From: Microbacterium sp. T32
Lineage (GTDB): Bacteria; Actinomycetota; Actinomycetes; Actinomycetales; Microbacteriaceae
Assembly: GCF_001619615.1 (NCBI RefSeq)
Contig: NZ_LQQP01000016.1
Location: forward strand, 124,001 to 188,000
Reading direction: 5' to 3'
DNA length: 64,000 nucleotides
Positions 1 to 7,608 of the stretch are shown here, one piece after another. Under the pieces are notes generated by a model. It saw only the letters and a program-made list of their open reading frames with translations. It ran no database searches and was not told where the DNA came from. Each line of letters begins with the position of its first letter. The stretch's first letter is position 1. A program made the translations under genes and the position numbers.

Positions 1-145
1 GGTGTCGGCGCGGAGCCTGCTGGCCCTCATGGCCCTCGGCGTCCGCCAGGGCACGAGAGTCCGGGTGACGGCATCCGGCCCGCAGGCTCAGGACGCGCTG
101 AACGAACTCCGCGCGCTGATCGACGAGGGTTTCGGCGAGGTGTGA
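1..145 (+). CDS. HPr-domain protein, C-terminal end (probably DhaM)
   Basis: Open from the window edge in frame 2, with 47 codons to the TGA at 143-145. The visible residues run SLLALMALGVRQGTRVRV and then end in a helix with ALIDEGFGEV. This is the C-terminal half of an HPr phosphocarrier fold: the hydrophobic helix after the regulatory Ser region, then the last strand and helix. The catalytic His lies upstream and is not visible. Because the neighbours are a SorC-type regulator and glpD-glpF-glpK, the likeliest full gene is dhaM, the EIIA-HPr phosphotransfer subunit of PTS-dependent dihydroxyacetone kinase. A free-standing ptsH is the alternative. The domain call is solid; the DhaM identity is inferred from context. 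Confidence 0.75.
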   Translation, partial: VSARSLLALMALGVRQGTRVRVTASGPQAQDALNELRALIDEGFGEV

Positions 146-149
146 CGCG

Positions 150-188
150 GCGTCGTCTGCTCAGCGCGTGACGCTGAGCAGACGACGC
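150..188. terminator. 17-bp perfect hairpin between convergent genes
   Basis: Arms 150-166 and 172-188 are perfectly complementary over 17 bp around a 5-nt loop (CGTGA). The hairpin starts 4 nt after the stop of the HPr-domain gene and covers the stop codon and last codons of the converging SorC-type regulator. It has no T-tract, as is common in actinobacterial terminators. It probably works in both directions. Confidence 0.75.
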
Positions 189-1126
189 GCGAGCGCCTCC
201 TCGACCACGAGCTCGGTGACGAGGCCGGCGGCCAGCGCGCCTCGGAGGGCGGTGAGCTTGGACAGGCTCGACACGACGCAGAACCGGCGCGGGATCCGCC
301 GCACGGTGTCGAGGTCCGGTCCGCTCGAGCGGGCGTTGAGTTCGGGGATGTCCCAGGATCCGTCGACGCGATAGAACACCGTCGCGCAGTCGCCGACGAC
401 GCCCTCCCGCTCGATGATCGCGCGATCGCGCTCGTCGAAGTAATCGCCGCTGTAGACATGCGAGGGCACATCGGCGTGCGGCGACCCGAGGCCGAAGACG
501 AAGAGCCCGACCCGCTGCTGGATCTCCAGCACCGACCGCACCGAGCGTTCCCGCCACATCGCCTGCTTGGTCCGCGGGTCGTCGAAGAGGGCGGGCACCG
601 GGAATTGGTGCACCGAGGAGGACCATGCCGCCCCGAGTTTCGACAGGATCTCCCCCGCATACGGGATGCCGGATGTCCGGAGGTTCGCGGCCCCGTTCAT
701 CTGCACGATGTGGGTGTCGTGCACGTCCTTCGAGGGCACGTGACGCGCGATGGCGGAGAGGGTCGACCCCCAGGCGATACCGATCGTCATCGACGACTCG
801 ATGCGCTCGGCGAGGATGCGCGCCGCGGTGAGGGCGGTGCGCTCGAGCCGCTCGGCCTCGGACGTCCGCGCCGGTGTCGGCACGACGTGCGCGGTGATTC
901 CGAACCGGTCGGCGATGCGCTGGGCCATCTGGCCGCGGGCGTCATCGGGAGGGCTGATCGAGATGGTGACGAGCCCGACGTCGCGCGCGTGCTGAAGCAG
1001 CCGCGACACGGAGGACCGCGAGACTCGCATCTCGTGGGCGATGGCATCCATCGTCAGGTCCTGCATGTAGTAGAGCTGCGCGGCACGCAATGCGTCCCGG
1101 GAGCGCTCCTCGGTCTGGGTCGTCAT
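161..1126 (-). CDS. SorC/DeoR-type sugar-binding transcriptional regulator
   Basis: Encodes 321 aa, the usual length of SorC-family regulators. A helix-turn-helix lies at about residues 25-48 (MDAIAHEMRVSRSSVSRLLQ). It is followed by a phosphosugar-binding domain of the SIS/NagB-like fold with the typical GIAWGSTL and GLFVFGLGSPHADVPSH segments. A GAAAGGGCGG ribosome site precedes the ATG. It sits divergently to glpD, and a 16-nt-arm inverted repeat in the shared intergenic region is the likely operator. The sensible inference is control of glycerol or dihydroxyacetone catabolism and of its own gene. The effector is probably a phosphorylated triose, but that cannot be read from the sequence. 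Confidence 0.85.
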   Translation of the reverse strand: MTTQTEERSRDALRAAQLYYMQDLTMDAIAHEMRVSRSSVSRLLQHARDVGLVTISISPPDDARGQMAQRIADRFGITAHVVPTPARTSEAERLERTALTAARILAERIESSMTIGIAWGSTLSAIARHVPSKDVHDTHIVQMNGAANLRTSGIPYAGEILSKLGAAWSSSVHQFPVPALFDDPRTKQAMWRERSVRSVLEIQQRVGLFVFGLGSPHADVPSHVYSGDYFDERDRAIIEREGVVGDCATVFYRVDGSWDIPELNARSSGPDLDTVRRIPRRFCVVSSLSKLTALRGALAAGLVTELVVEEALARRLLSVTR

Positions 1127-1153
1127 GACCGCCCTTTCGTCGAATGCTCATTC

Positions 1154-1188
1154 TGCACGTTTGTTCAAGGGGCTTGCAACAACGTGCA
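1154..1188. promoter_or_regulatory. Inverted-repeat operator in the sorC-type/glpD divergent promoter
   Basis: TGCACGTTTGTTCAAG (1154-1169) and CTTGCAACAACGTGCA (1173-1188) form a dyad with 13 of 16 matching positions around a GGG centre; the outer 8 bp and inner 4 bp are perfect. The right arm contains TTGCAA (1174-1179), a plausible -35 for glpD, with CATTCT (1197-1202) as -10 after a 17-bp spacer. Binding here would block the glpD promoter. On the minus strand, TTGAAC-17-ATTCGA is a possible promoter for the regulator. The size and placement fit a SorC-family site. Confidence 0.7.
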
Positions 1189-1236
1189 GGGGCGCGCATT
1201 CTTTCAGGCGTACTCCAACGAAAGGTCGCAGTCGAC

Positions 1237-2955
1237 ATGTCGTCCCCCGCTTCTTCGCTCCGCGCCGACGTCCAGGCGCTCCGTGACGCCGAAGACCTCG
1301 ACGTCCTCATCATCGGAGGGGGCATCAACGGCATCGCCACCCTCCGCGACCTCGCCCTCCAGGGCGTGAAGGTCGCGCTCGTCGAGCGCGGTGACTTCGT
1401 CTCCGGCGCCTCCTCGGCCTCGAGCCACATGGTGCACGGCGGCATCCGCTACCTCGAGAACGGCGAGTTCCGCCTGGTCAAGGAAGCCGTGACCGAGCGC
1501 AACGACCTGCTCAAGACCGCACCCCACTACGTCAAGCCGCTCGAGACGACGATCCCGATCTACAAGACGTTCTCCGGCATCCTGTCCGCTCCGTTCCGTC
1601 TGCTGGTCACGCACGGTCGCGGCAAGCCCAACGAGCGCGGCGCGCTGCTGATCAAGGTCGGCCTGATCATGTACGACACCTTCTCGCGCGACGGCGGCAC
1701 GGTCCCCCGGCACAAGTTCCTCGGCAAGAAGAAGTCCCTCGCCGAGCTCCCCCGCCTGAACCCCGACCTCGCCTACACGGCCACGTACTTCGACGCCTCG
1801 ATGCACGACCCGGAGCGCATCGCGCTCGACGTACTGCACGACGGCATCGTCGCGGGCGGCGGCCGCACGCAGGCCGTCAACTACGTCTCGGCCGTCGGGG
1901 CCGACGAGAACGGCGTCCGCGTGCGCGACGAGGTCTCCGGCGAGGAGTTCTCGGTCAAGGCCAAGGTCATCCTCAACACCTCGGGTCCCTGGACCGACCT
2001 CACCAACGGCGCGCTCGGCCTCCAGACGCAGTTCATGGGCGGCACGAAGGGCTCGCACATCGTGCTGGACAACCCCGAGCTGCTCGCCGCCACCGGCGGG
2101 CGCGAGATCTTCTTCGAGCACTCCGACGGTCGCATCGTCCTCATCTACCCCCTGAAGGACCGCGTCCTGGTCGGCACCACCGACATCGACGCCGACCCGT
2201 CGACCCCGGTCGTCTGCACCGACGACGAGATCGAGTACTTCTTCGACCTCATCGGCCACGTCTTCCCCACCGTGGCCGTGGACCGCTCGCAGATCGTCTA
2301 CACGTTCTCCGGCATCCGTCCGCTCCCCCGCCACGACGACACCGCGCCCGGGTTCGTCTCGCGCGACTACCGCATCGTCGACGACGAGATCGGCGGCATC
2401 CCGGCCATGAGCCTCGTCGGTGGGAAGTGGACCACGTTCCGCGCGCTGGCCGAGCACCTGAGCATGAAGACGCTGCAGAAGCTGCGCCGCCCGCACCGCG
2501 TGAGCACCCAGGGCTTGCCCATCGGCGGGGGCAAGGGCTTCCCCGCGTCGCGCGAGGAGCGGCGCCGCTGGGTCGCCGCCCGCACGAATGCTCACTCGGC
2601 CGAACTCGTGGATGCCATGCTCGAGCGTTACGGCACGCGCGCCGACGCGATCCTCGCCGTCCTCCCCGCCGAGCCCACCGCTCTCGAGAACGTGCCCGGC
2701 TACTACCGCGAAGAGCTGGTCTGGATCGCCGAGAACGAGCAGGTCGTCCACCTGATCGACGTGCTGCTGCGCCGCACGCACCTCGCGTTCGTCGGTGGGA
2801 TGACCGAGCGCACGCTGCGCGAGGTCGCGGAGGCCGTCGCAGGTCCGCTCGGCTGGGACGCCGCTCGCGTCGACGAGGAGATCGCCGCCGCGACGGAGTC
2901 GCTGCGCACCGCGCACCGGGTCGATCTGGCCGAGGCCGGGGTCGCCCGAATCTGA
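1237..2955 (+). CDS. glpD: Glycerol-3-phosphate dehydrogenase, FAD-dependent
   Basis: Encodes 572 aa from the ATG at 1237. A longer reading frame opens at 1144, but GAAAGG at 1220-1225 places the start here. The FAD-binding GGGING sits at residues 27-32, followed by the ASSHMVHGGIRYLENG region typical of aerobic GlpD/DAO-fold enzymes. Later GGKWTTFR and a C-terminal all-helical domain complete the family pattern. It oxidises sn-glycerol 3-phosphate to dihydroxyacetone phosphate at the membrane and passes electrons to quinone. It is followed by glpF and glpK, so uptake, phosphorylation and oxidation of glycerol are clustered. Expression is probably controlled through the inverted repeat at 1154-1188. 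Confidence 0.95.
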   Translation: MSSPASSLRADVQALRDAEDLDVLIIGGGINGIATLRDLALQGVKVALVERGDFVSGASSASSHMVHGGIRYLENGEFRLVKEAVTERNDLLKTAPHYVKPLETTIPIYKTFSGILSAPFRLLVTHGRGKPNERGALLIKVGLIMYDTFSRDGGTVPRHKFLGKKKSLAELPRLNPDLAYTATYFDASMHDPERIALDVLHDGIVAGGGRTQAVNYVSAVGADENGVRVRDEVSGEEFSVKAKVILNTSGPWTDLTNGALGLQTQFMGGTKGSHIVLDNPELLAATGGREIFFEHSDGRIVLIYPLKDRVLVGTTDIDADPSTPVVCTDDEIEYFFDLIGHVFPTVAVDRSQIVYTFSGIRPLPRHDDTAPGFVSRDYRIVDDEIGGIPAMSLVGGKWTTFRALAEHLSMKTLQKLRRPHRVSTQGLPIGGGKGFPASREERRRWVAARTNAHSAELVDAMLERYGTRADAILAVLPAEPTALENVPGYYREELVWIAENEQVVHLIDVLLRRTHLAFVGGMTERTLREVAEAVAGPLGWDAARVDEEIAAATESLRTAHRVDLAEAGVARI

Positions 2956-2963
2956 GAGAACGT

Positions 2964-2991
2964 GCGGGCGCGCCTTCTGTTGCGCGCCCGC
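2964..2991 (+). terminator. Hairpin after glpD
   Basis: GCGGGCGCG (2964-2972) pairs perfectly with CGCGCCCGC (2983-2991) around a 10-nt loop, 8 nt after the glpD stop. It could terminate or attenuate transcription before glpF, setting different levels within the glp cluster. There is no T-run. Confidence 0.55.
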
Positions 2992-3074
2992 GCGGCGGTC
3001 ATACATTCGGGATACCGAGCCGCATTACGTCCGAGCCGATGGCGGCCGGGTAAAACAGAAAGGTCGATGACGAC

Positions 3075-3833
3075 ATGCAAGATGTGAATCTGGGGCTGTA
3101 CTTCTTCTCCGAGGTGGTCGGCACCGCCATGCTGATCCTGTTGGGTTGCGGTGTGGTCGCCAACGTGGCGCTGGCCAAGACCAAGGGCAATGCCGGCGGA
3201 TTCCTGCTGGTGAACTGGGGGTGGGGTCTCGCCGTCTTCGCCGGTGTGATCGTGTCCGCCTACTCCGGTGCACAGCTCAACCCCGCCGTCTCCATCGGAC
3301 TCCTCGTCGCGGGCAAGATCGGCTTCGTCCAGTTCCTCGTGGCCGTCGCCGCCCAGCTGGTCGGTGCCATCGTCGGTGCCGTGCTCGCGTGGGCCTCCTA
3401 CAAGCAGCACTTCGACGACGAGCCCGACCCCGCCGCCAAGCTGGGCGTGTTCTCCACCGGACCCGCCATCCGCTCGTACGGCTGGAACCTCCTCACCGAG
3501 ATCATCGCGACCTTCGTCCTGGTGTTCGTGATCTTCGGATTCGCCGACTACGGCGTCGCGGACATCGGTGTCCCGGGAGGCATCGGTGGTCTCGCCGCCG
3601 TTCCCGTCGCTCTGCTCGTGGTCGGTATCGGCGCCTCCCTCGGTGGCCCGACCGGTTACGCGATCAACCCCGCGCGTGACCTCGGTCCCCGCATCGCCCA
3701 CGCGATCCTCCCCATCAAGGGCAAGGGCTCCAGCGACTGGGGCTACGCCTGGGTGCCGGTCGTCGGCCCCCTCGTCGGTGGTCTCCTCGCGGGTCTGCTG
3801 GCCCCGGTGCTCCTGCACCTCGCCTCGAAGTGA
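3075..3833 (+). CDS. glpF: Glycerol uptake facilitator, MIP/aquaporin family
   Basis: Encodes 252 aa with six predicted membrane helices and two NPA half-helices: LNPAVS at residues 68-73 and INPARDLGPR near residue 200. The Asp after the second NPA (NPARD) is the aquaglyceroporin signature. The protein lets glycerol diffuse across the cytoplasmic membrane, where GlpK traps it as glycerol 3-phosphate. AGAAAGG precedes the ATG with suitable spacing. It lies between glpD and glpK, each separated from it by a hairpin, so the three genes may be transcribed together with partial termination between them. Confidence 0.95.
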   Translation: MQDVNLGLYFFSEVVGTAMLILLGCGVVANVALAKTKGNAGGFLLVNWGWGLAVFAGVIVSAYSGAQLNPAVSIGLLVAGKIGFVQFLVAVAAQLVGAIVGAVLAWASYKQHFDDEPDPAAKLGVFSTGPAIRSYGWNLLTEIIATFVLVFVIFGFADYGVADIGVPGGIGGLAAVPVALLVVGIGASLGGPTGYAINPARDLGPRIAHAILPIKGKGSSDWGYAWVPVVGPLVGGLLAGLLAPVLLHLASK

Positions 3834-3839
3834 TCCTCC

Positions 3840-3867
3840 GCGGGGGCGTCGCCACCGGCGCCCCCGC
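3840..3867 (+). terminator. Hairpin between glpF and glpK
   Basis: GCGGGGGCG (3840-3848) pairs with CGCCCCCGC (3859-3867) around a 10-nt loop, followed by a pyrimidine-rich CCCTCTTCTTCTCC stretch. It sits 7 nt after the glpF stop and is likely a partial terminator or mRNA-stabilising hairpin ahead of glpK. Confidence 0.55.
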
Positions 3868-3919
3868 CCCTCTTCTTCTCCTTCCCACAACCTCCACCCA
3901 CTGACAAAGGAGTCCATCC

Positions 3920-5431
3920 ATGGCCGACTACGTCCTCGCCATCGACCAGGGCACGACCTCGACGCGCGCGATGATCTTCAACAAGTCCGGCGGCGTCGTC
4001 TCCGTCGGACAGAAGGAGCACGAGCAGATCTTCCCGAAGGCCGGGTGGGTCGAGCACGACCCCCTCGAGATCTGGCGCAACACCCAGGAAGTGATCGGTC
4101 TGGCCCTCAGCCGCGCCGACATCACCCGCCACGACATCGCCGCGGTCGGCATCACCAACCAGCGCGAGACCGCGGTGGTCTGGGACAAGAACACCGGCAA
4201 GCCGGTGTACAACGCCATCGTCTGGCAGGACACGCGCACGCAGTCGATCGTCGACCGCCTCGCCGATGGCGACACCGAGCGCTACAAGAGCATCGTGGGC
4301 CTGCCCCTCGCGACCTACTTCTCGGGCACCAAGATCGTCTGGATCCTCGAGAACGTCGAGGGTGCGCGCGAGAAGGCGGAAGCCGGCGACCTGCTGTTCG
4401 GCACCACCGACACCTGGGTGCTGTGGAACCTCACCGGCGGCATCGACGGCGGCGTGCACGCGACCGATGTCACCAACGCCAGCCGCACGCTCTTCATGGA
4501 CCTCGAGACGCTCGAATGGCGCGACGACATCCTGGCCGACTTCGGCGTTCCGAAGTCCATGCTCCCCGAGATCCGTTCCTCCTCCGAGGTCTACGGCCAG
4601 GTCGAGTCCTCGTCGCTCCTGCGCGAAACCCCGGTGGCCGGCATCCTGGGCGACCAGCAGGCCGCGACCTTCGGTCAGGCGGCGTTCGATCCGGGCGAGA
4701 GCAAGAACACGTACGGTACCGGCAACTTCCTCATCTTCCAGACGGGTGAGGAGATCGTCCACTCCAAGAACGGCCTGCTGACGACGCTCGGTTACAAGCT
4801 CGGCGACCAGCCCGCCCGCTACGCCCTCGAAGGCTCGATCGCGGTGACCGGTTCGCTCATCCAGTGGCTGCGCGACCAGCTGGGGATCATCTCGTCGGCC
4901 CCCGAGGTCGAGGCGCTCGCCAGCTCGGTCGACGACAACGGCGGTGTCTACTTCGTGCCGGCGTTCTCGGGTCTGTTCGCTCCGTACTGGCGTCCGGACG
5001 CCCGCGGCGCGATCGTGGGCATGACCCGCTACGTCAACAAGGGCCATATCGCCCGCGCCGCGCTGGAAGCCACGGCCTTCCAGACGCGCGAGGTGCTCGA
5101 CGCGGTCAACGCCGACTCCGGCGTCGACCTCACCGAGCTCAAGGTCGACGGCGGCATGACCGCCAACGACGCGCTGATGCAGTTCCAGGCCGACATCCTC
5201 GGCGTGCCCGTCGTGCGTCCGGTCGTCGCCGAGACCACCGCGCTGGGCGCCGCGTACGCGGCCGGCCTTGCGGTGGGTTTCTGGGACAACCTCGACGACC
5301 TCCGCGCCAACTGGCAGGAGGACAAGCGCTGGGAGCCCGACATGGACTCCGACGAGCGCGACCGCGAGCTGCGCCTGTGGAAGAAGGCCGTCACCAAGTC
5401 GATGGACTGGGTCGACGACGACGTGCGCTGA
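3920..5431 (+). CDS. glpK: Glycerol kinase
   Basis: Encodes 503 aa, the standard length for the FGGY-family glycerol kinase. [12 protein letters not shown] near the N-terminus is the phosphate-binding loop. GITNQRET and WQDTR follow as in family members, and [15 protein letters not shown] and [21 protein letters not shown] form the C-terminal ATP-binding domain. It phosphorylates glycerol with ATP to sn-glycerol 3-phosphate, the substrate of GlpD. A strong AAAGGAG site lies 7 nt before the ATG. It is the last gene of the glp cluster and is followed by a strong hairpin. Confidence 0.97.
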   Translation: MADYVLAIDQGTTSTRAMIFNKSGGVVSVGQKEHEQIFPKAGWVEHDPLEIWRNTQEVIGLALSRADITRHDIAAVGITNQRETAVVWDKNTGKPVYNAIVWQDTRTQSIVDRLADGDTERYKSIVGLPLATYFSGTKIVWILENVEGAREKAEAGDLLFGTTDTWVLWNLTGGIDGGVHATDVTNASRTLFMDLETLEWRDDILADFGVPKSMLPEIRSSSEVYGQVESSSLLRETPVAGILGDQQAATFGQAAFDPGESKNTYGTGNFLIFQTGEEIVHSKNGLLTTLGYKLGDQPARYALEGSIAVTGSLIQWLRDQLGIISSAPEVEALASSVDDNGGVYFVPAFSGLFAPYWRPDARGAIVGMTRYVNKGHIARAALEATAFQTREVLDAVNADSGVDLTELKVDGGMTANDALMQFQADILGVPVVRPVVAETTALGAAYAAGLAVGFWDNLDDLRANWQEDKRWEPDMDSDERDRELRLWKKAVTKSMDWVDDDVR

Positions 5432-5445
5432 GCGCTCCCGTCACA

Positions 5446-5482
5446 ACGGAACCCCGTCGGCCCCGTGCCGGCGGGGTTCCGT
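5446..5482. terminator. Terminator after glpK
   Basis: ACGGAACCCCG (5446-5456) and CGGGGTTCCGT (5472-5482) form a perfect 11-bp stem with a GC-rich loop that can extend the pairing. It lies between convergent glpK and the small membrane gene ending at 5519, so it probably serves both strands. Confidence 0.8.
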
Positions 5483-5518
5483 CATTCCCGAGGTGTTCGG
5501 CGTCCGGATGCCGACGCC

Positions 5519-5998
5519 TCACCGACCCGGCTTCGGAAAGGCCGCGCGCACGGCATCCGACTGAAGATAGTCCGAGACGCCGATGAGCAGGATCGCGAAC
5601 AGGATCTGCTCCGTGACGACCCAGAACGGGTACAGGCCCGGGATGGCCGCAAGGATGAGCGCCACCACCGGGAAGATCCGGCTGAAGAGTTGCAGGCGAC
5701 GGAACGCCCAGTACCAGCCCGCCCGCGCACGCCAGAGGAAGTAGAAGAGCGTCGTGGTGATGGCGAGGACGACGAGGCATCGCATCCAGACGGCGAAACC
5801 GACGTCGTCTCCCCCGAGAGTCATCACCGCGGCGACAACGACGGTCGCCACCCCGAGGAGGAAGCCGGCCGCCAGCAGGATCGTCACGGCCATGAAGGCG
5901 CGGCGGACACGGGGGTCCTCCGACGGCGGGACACGATGATCGGCCTGACGGCCGCCGGCGAGACGGTCGAGGCGTCGCAGGGCGGGTTCGAGCTGCAC
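5519..5998 (-). CDS. Small integral membrane protein, unknown function
   Basis: Encodes 159 aa from a GTG at 5998. A hydrophilic N-terminus of about 34 residues precedes four hydrophobic segments (near residues 35-62, 70-88, 105-122 and 125-143). I do not recognise a family. The start is supported by TAGGGT (complement of 6005-6010) exactly 6 nt before the GTG, the spacing expected if the mRNA begins at the start codon (leaderless). It is convergent with glpK and upstream of nothing obvious. Confidence 0.65.
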   Translation of the reverse strand: MQLEPALRRLDRLAGGRQADHRVPPSEDPRVRRAFMAVTILLAAGFLLGVATVVVAAVMTLGGDDVGFAVWMRCLVVLAITTTLFYFLWRARAGWYWAFRRLQLFSRIFPVVALILAAIPGLYPFWVVTEQILFAILLIGVSDYLQSDAVRAAFPKPGR

Positions 5999-6024
5999 AT
6001 GCTTACCCTACGACCGCGGCAGCG

Positions 6025-6504
6025 TCAGGCCGCAGTCACCACCGGCTCGTGCCGCACCGGGAAGTTCACGGAGTTCGCGATGAAGCACCATTCGCGGGCC
6101 TGCCGGTGCGCGGCGACCGCGGCCTCGATCATCGACTCCTCCGCCACCACGACACGCGGGCGCAGGAGGACGTCGGTGAACGCTCCCCCGCCCTTGCCGT
6201 CCTCGACCATGGTCCCGGTCGCCTCGTCGGTGTACGAGACGACCGTCACGCCGGTCGTCACGCACGCGTGCAGGTAGGACAGCAGGTGGCATTCACTGAG
6301 GGCGCCGAGCAGGAGCTCTTCCGGGTTCCACTTCCCCGGATCGCCGCGGAACGGCTTGTCGGCCGACGCTTCCAGCAGTGGCTTGCCGTCGACCTCGAGA
6401 GAGACGGAGCGGTCGTAGTCGCGGTACCCGCTGGTCCCGGTCCCTCGGTCGCCGGTCCACGTCGCGTGCAAGCGGTACTGGTGCTCTCCGATCATGGTCT
6501 CCAT
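6025..6504 (-). CDS. OsmC-family peroxiredoxin-like protein
   Basis: Encodes 159 aa from the ATG at 6504; a second in-frame ATG at 6495 is possible. The GGGGAGAGGG purine stretch fits the first. The body shows the OsmC/Ohr fold: a leading beta segment (EHQYRLHATWTG), NPEELLLGALSECHLLSYL with the first conserved Cys, and HAC with a nearby second Cys. OsmC proteins detoxify organic hydroperoxides using paired cysteines, although in many relatives the substrate is unknown. The gene is divergent from the asparaginase gene. Confidence 0.85.
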   Translation of the reverse strand: METMIGEHQYRLHATWTGDRGTGTSGYRDYDRSVSLEVDGKPLLEASADKPFRGDPGKWNPEELLLGALSECHLLSYLHACVTTGVTVVSYTDEATGTMVEDGKGGGAFTDVLLRPRVVVAEESMIEAAVAAHRQAREWCFIANSVNFPVRHEPVVTAA

Positions 6505-6565
6505 CCTGCCCTCTCCCCGGCGCCCGGGCGCGCCAGCGGGCCCGGCGGCGCGCAGACCCGGCGGA

Positions 6566-6577
6566 TACCATGGACGG
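6566..6577 (+). promoter_or_regulatory. -10 element giving a leaderless asparaginase mRNA
   Basis: TACCAT (6566-6571) stands 6 nt before the ATG at 6578, and no ribosome site lies upstream of that ATG. This spacing puts the transcription start on the A of the start codon. The same layout recurs at several genes in the window. Confidence 0.5.
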
Positions 6578-7561
6578 ATGCCTGACACCGCACCGGATGC
6601 CGTCGAACTCGCCGTCGTGGAACGCAGCGGATTCATCGAGTCGCGCCACCACGGCGTCGCCGTGGTCCTCTCGCCTGACGGGTCCGAGCATCTCGTTCTC
6701 GGCGACCCGGCGGCGCTGTTCCTGCCCCGATCGAGCATGAAGCCCCTGCAAGCCCTGGCGTGCCTCTCCGCGGGCGCCGAGCTGACCGGCGAACGCCTCG
6801 CGATCTCCATGGCGAGCCATTCCGGCACGGACCGTCACGTCGAGGTGGCTCGCGGCATCCTGCAGTCCGTCGGGCTCACCGAAGACGACCTCGGGTGCCC
6901 GGCCGCGTGGCCGGGTGACCAGAAGACGCGCGACGAGCTCGTTCGCGATCACGGCGGGCCCTCCCCGCTTCGTATGAACTGCTCCGGCAAGCACGCCACG
7001 ATGCTGCTCACGTGCGTCACGAACGGGTGGCCGACGGCGGGCTACCTCGACCCGCAGCACCCGCTCCAGGTGCACATCCGCGAGGTCATCGAGCGGCTGG
7101 TGGGTGAACGCATCACCGCCACCGCGGTCGACGGCTGCGGCGCCCCGGTCTACGCGTTGAGTCTGATCGGACTGGCCCGCGCCATTCAGCGCATCGGGAC
7201 CGCGTCGGAGCGTTCGCCGTTCGCCCTTCACCGCAGCGCGGGCGCTCTCGTCCGCGCTGTGCGCGAGAACCCGTGGGTCATCGACGGACCGGGCCTGGAG
7301 GACGCCGTCGTCATCGAACGGCTCGGCGTCTTCTCGAAGAAGGGTGCCGAGGGTGTGCAGGTCATGACGGCGCCCGACGGCACCACCGTCGCGCTGAAGA
7401 TGCTCGACGGCTCGAACCGTGCCGCCCACGCCGTCGCCCTGCGCCTGCTCGAGCGAGCGGGTGCACTGGAGTCCGCGGCGGTCGCGGACACCCTGGCGGC
7501 TCTCCCGCTGAGCGTTCTCGGCGGCGGCCAGCCCGTCGGCGTCATCCGCGCCGCGGTCTGA
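6578..7561 (+). CDS. Asparaginase (asparaginase II-type family)
   Basis: Encodes 327 aa. It matches the PF06089-type asparaginase family rather than the classic bacterial type I/II enzymes. Typical features are FLPRSSMKPLQALA near the N-terminus, ASHSGTDRHVEVA, MNCSGKHATMLLTC, and VDGCGAPVYALSL. The family hydrolyses L-asparagine to aspartate and ammonia, though few members are characterised. The start is at the ATG that follows a TACCAT element by 6 nt; the longer open frame from 6494 runs through intergenic sequence. A 12-bp terminator follows the stop codon. Confidence 0.88.
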   Translation: MPDTAPDAVELAVVERSGFIESRHHGVAVVLSPDGSEHLVLGDPAALFLPRSSMKPLQALACLSAGAELTGERLAISMASHSGTDRHVEVARGILQSVGLTEDDLGCPAAWPGDQKTRDELVRDHGGPSPLRMNCSGKHATMLLTCVTNGWPTAGYLDPQHPLQVHIREVIERLVGERITATAVDGCGAPVYALSLIGLARAIQRIGTASERSPFALHRSAGALVRAVRENPWVIDGPGLEDAVVIERLGVFSKKGAEGVQVMTAPDGTTVALKMLDGSNRAAHAVALRLLERAGALESAAVADTLAALPLSVLGGGQPVGVIRAAV

Positions 7562-7567
7562 AGCCGC

Positions 7568-7604
7568 CTCGCCGGTCCGCCCCTTTCGAGGACGGACCGG
7601 CGAG
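7568..7604. terminator. Terminator between convergent asparaginase and APC permease genes
   Basis: CTCGCCGGTCCG (7568-7579) and CGGACCGGCGAG (7593-7604) form a perfect 12-bp stem with a 13-nt loop, placed 6 nt after one stop codon and 5 nt before the other gene's stop. Probably bidirectional. Confidence 0.85.
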
Positions 7605-7608
7605 AAGC

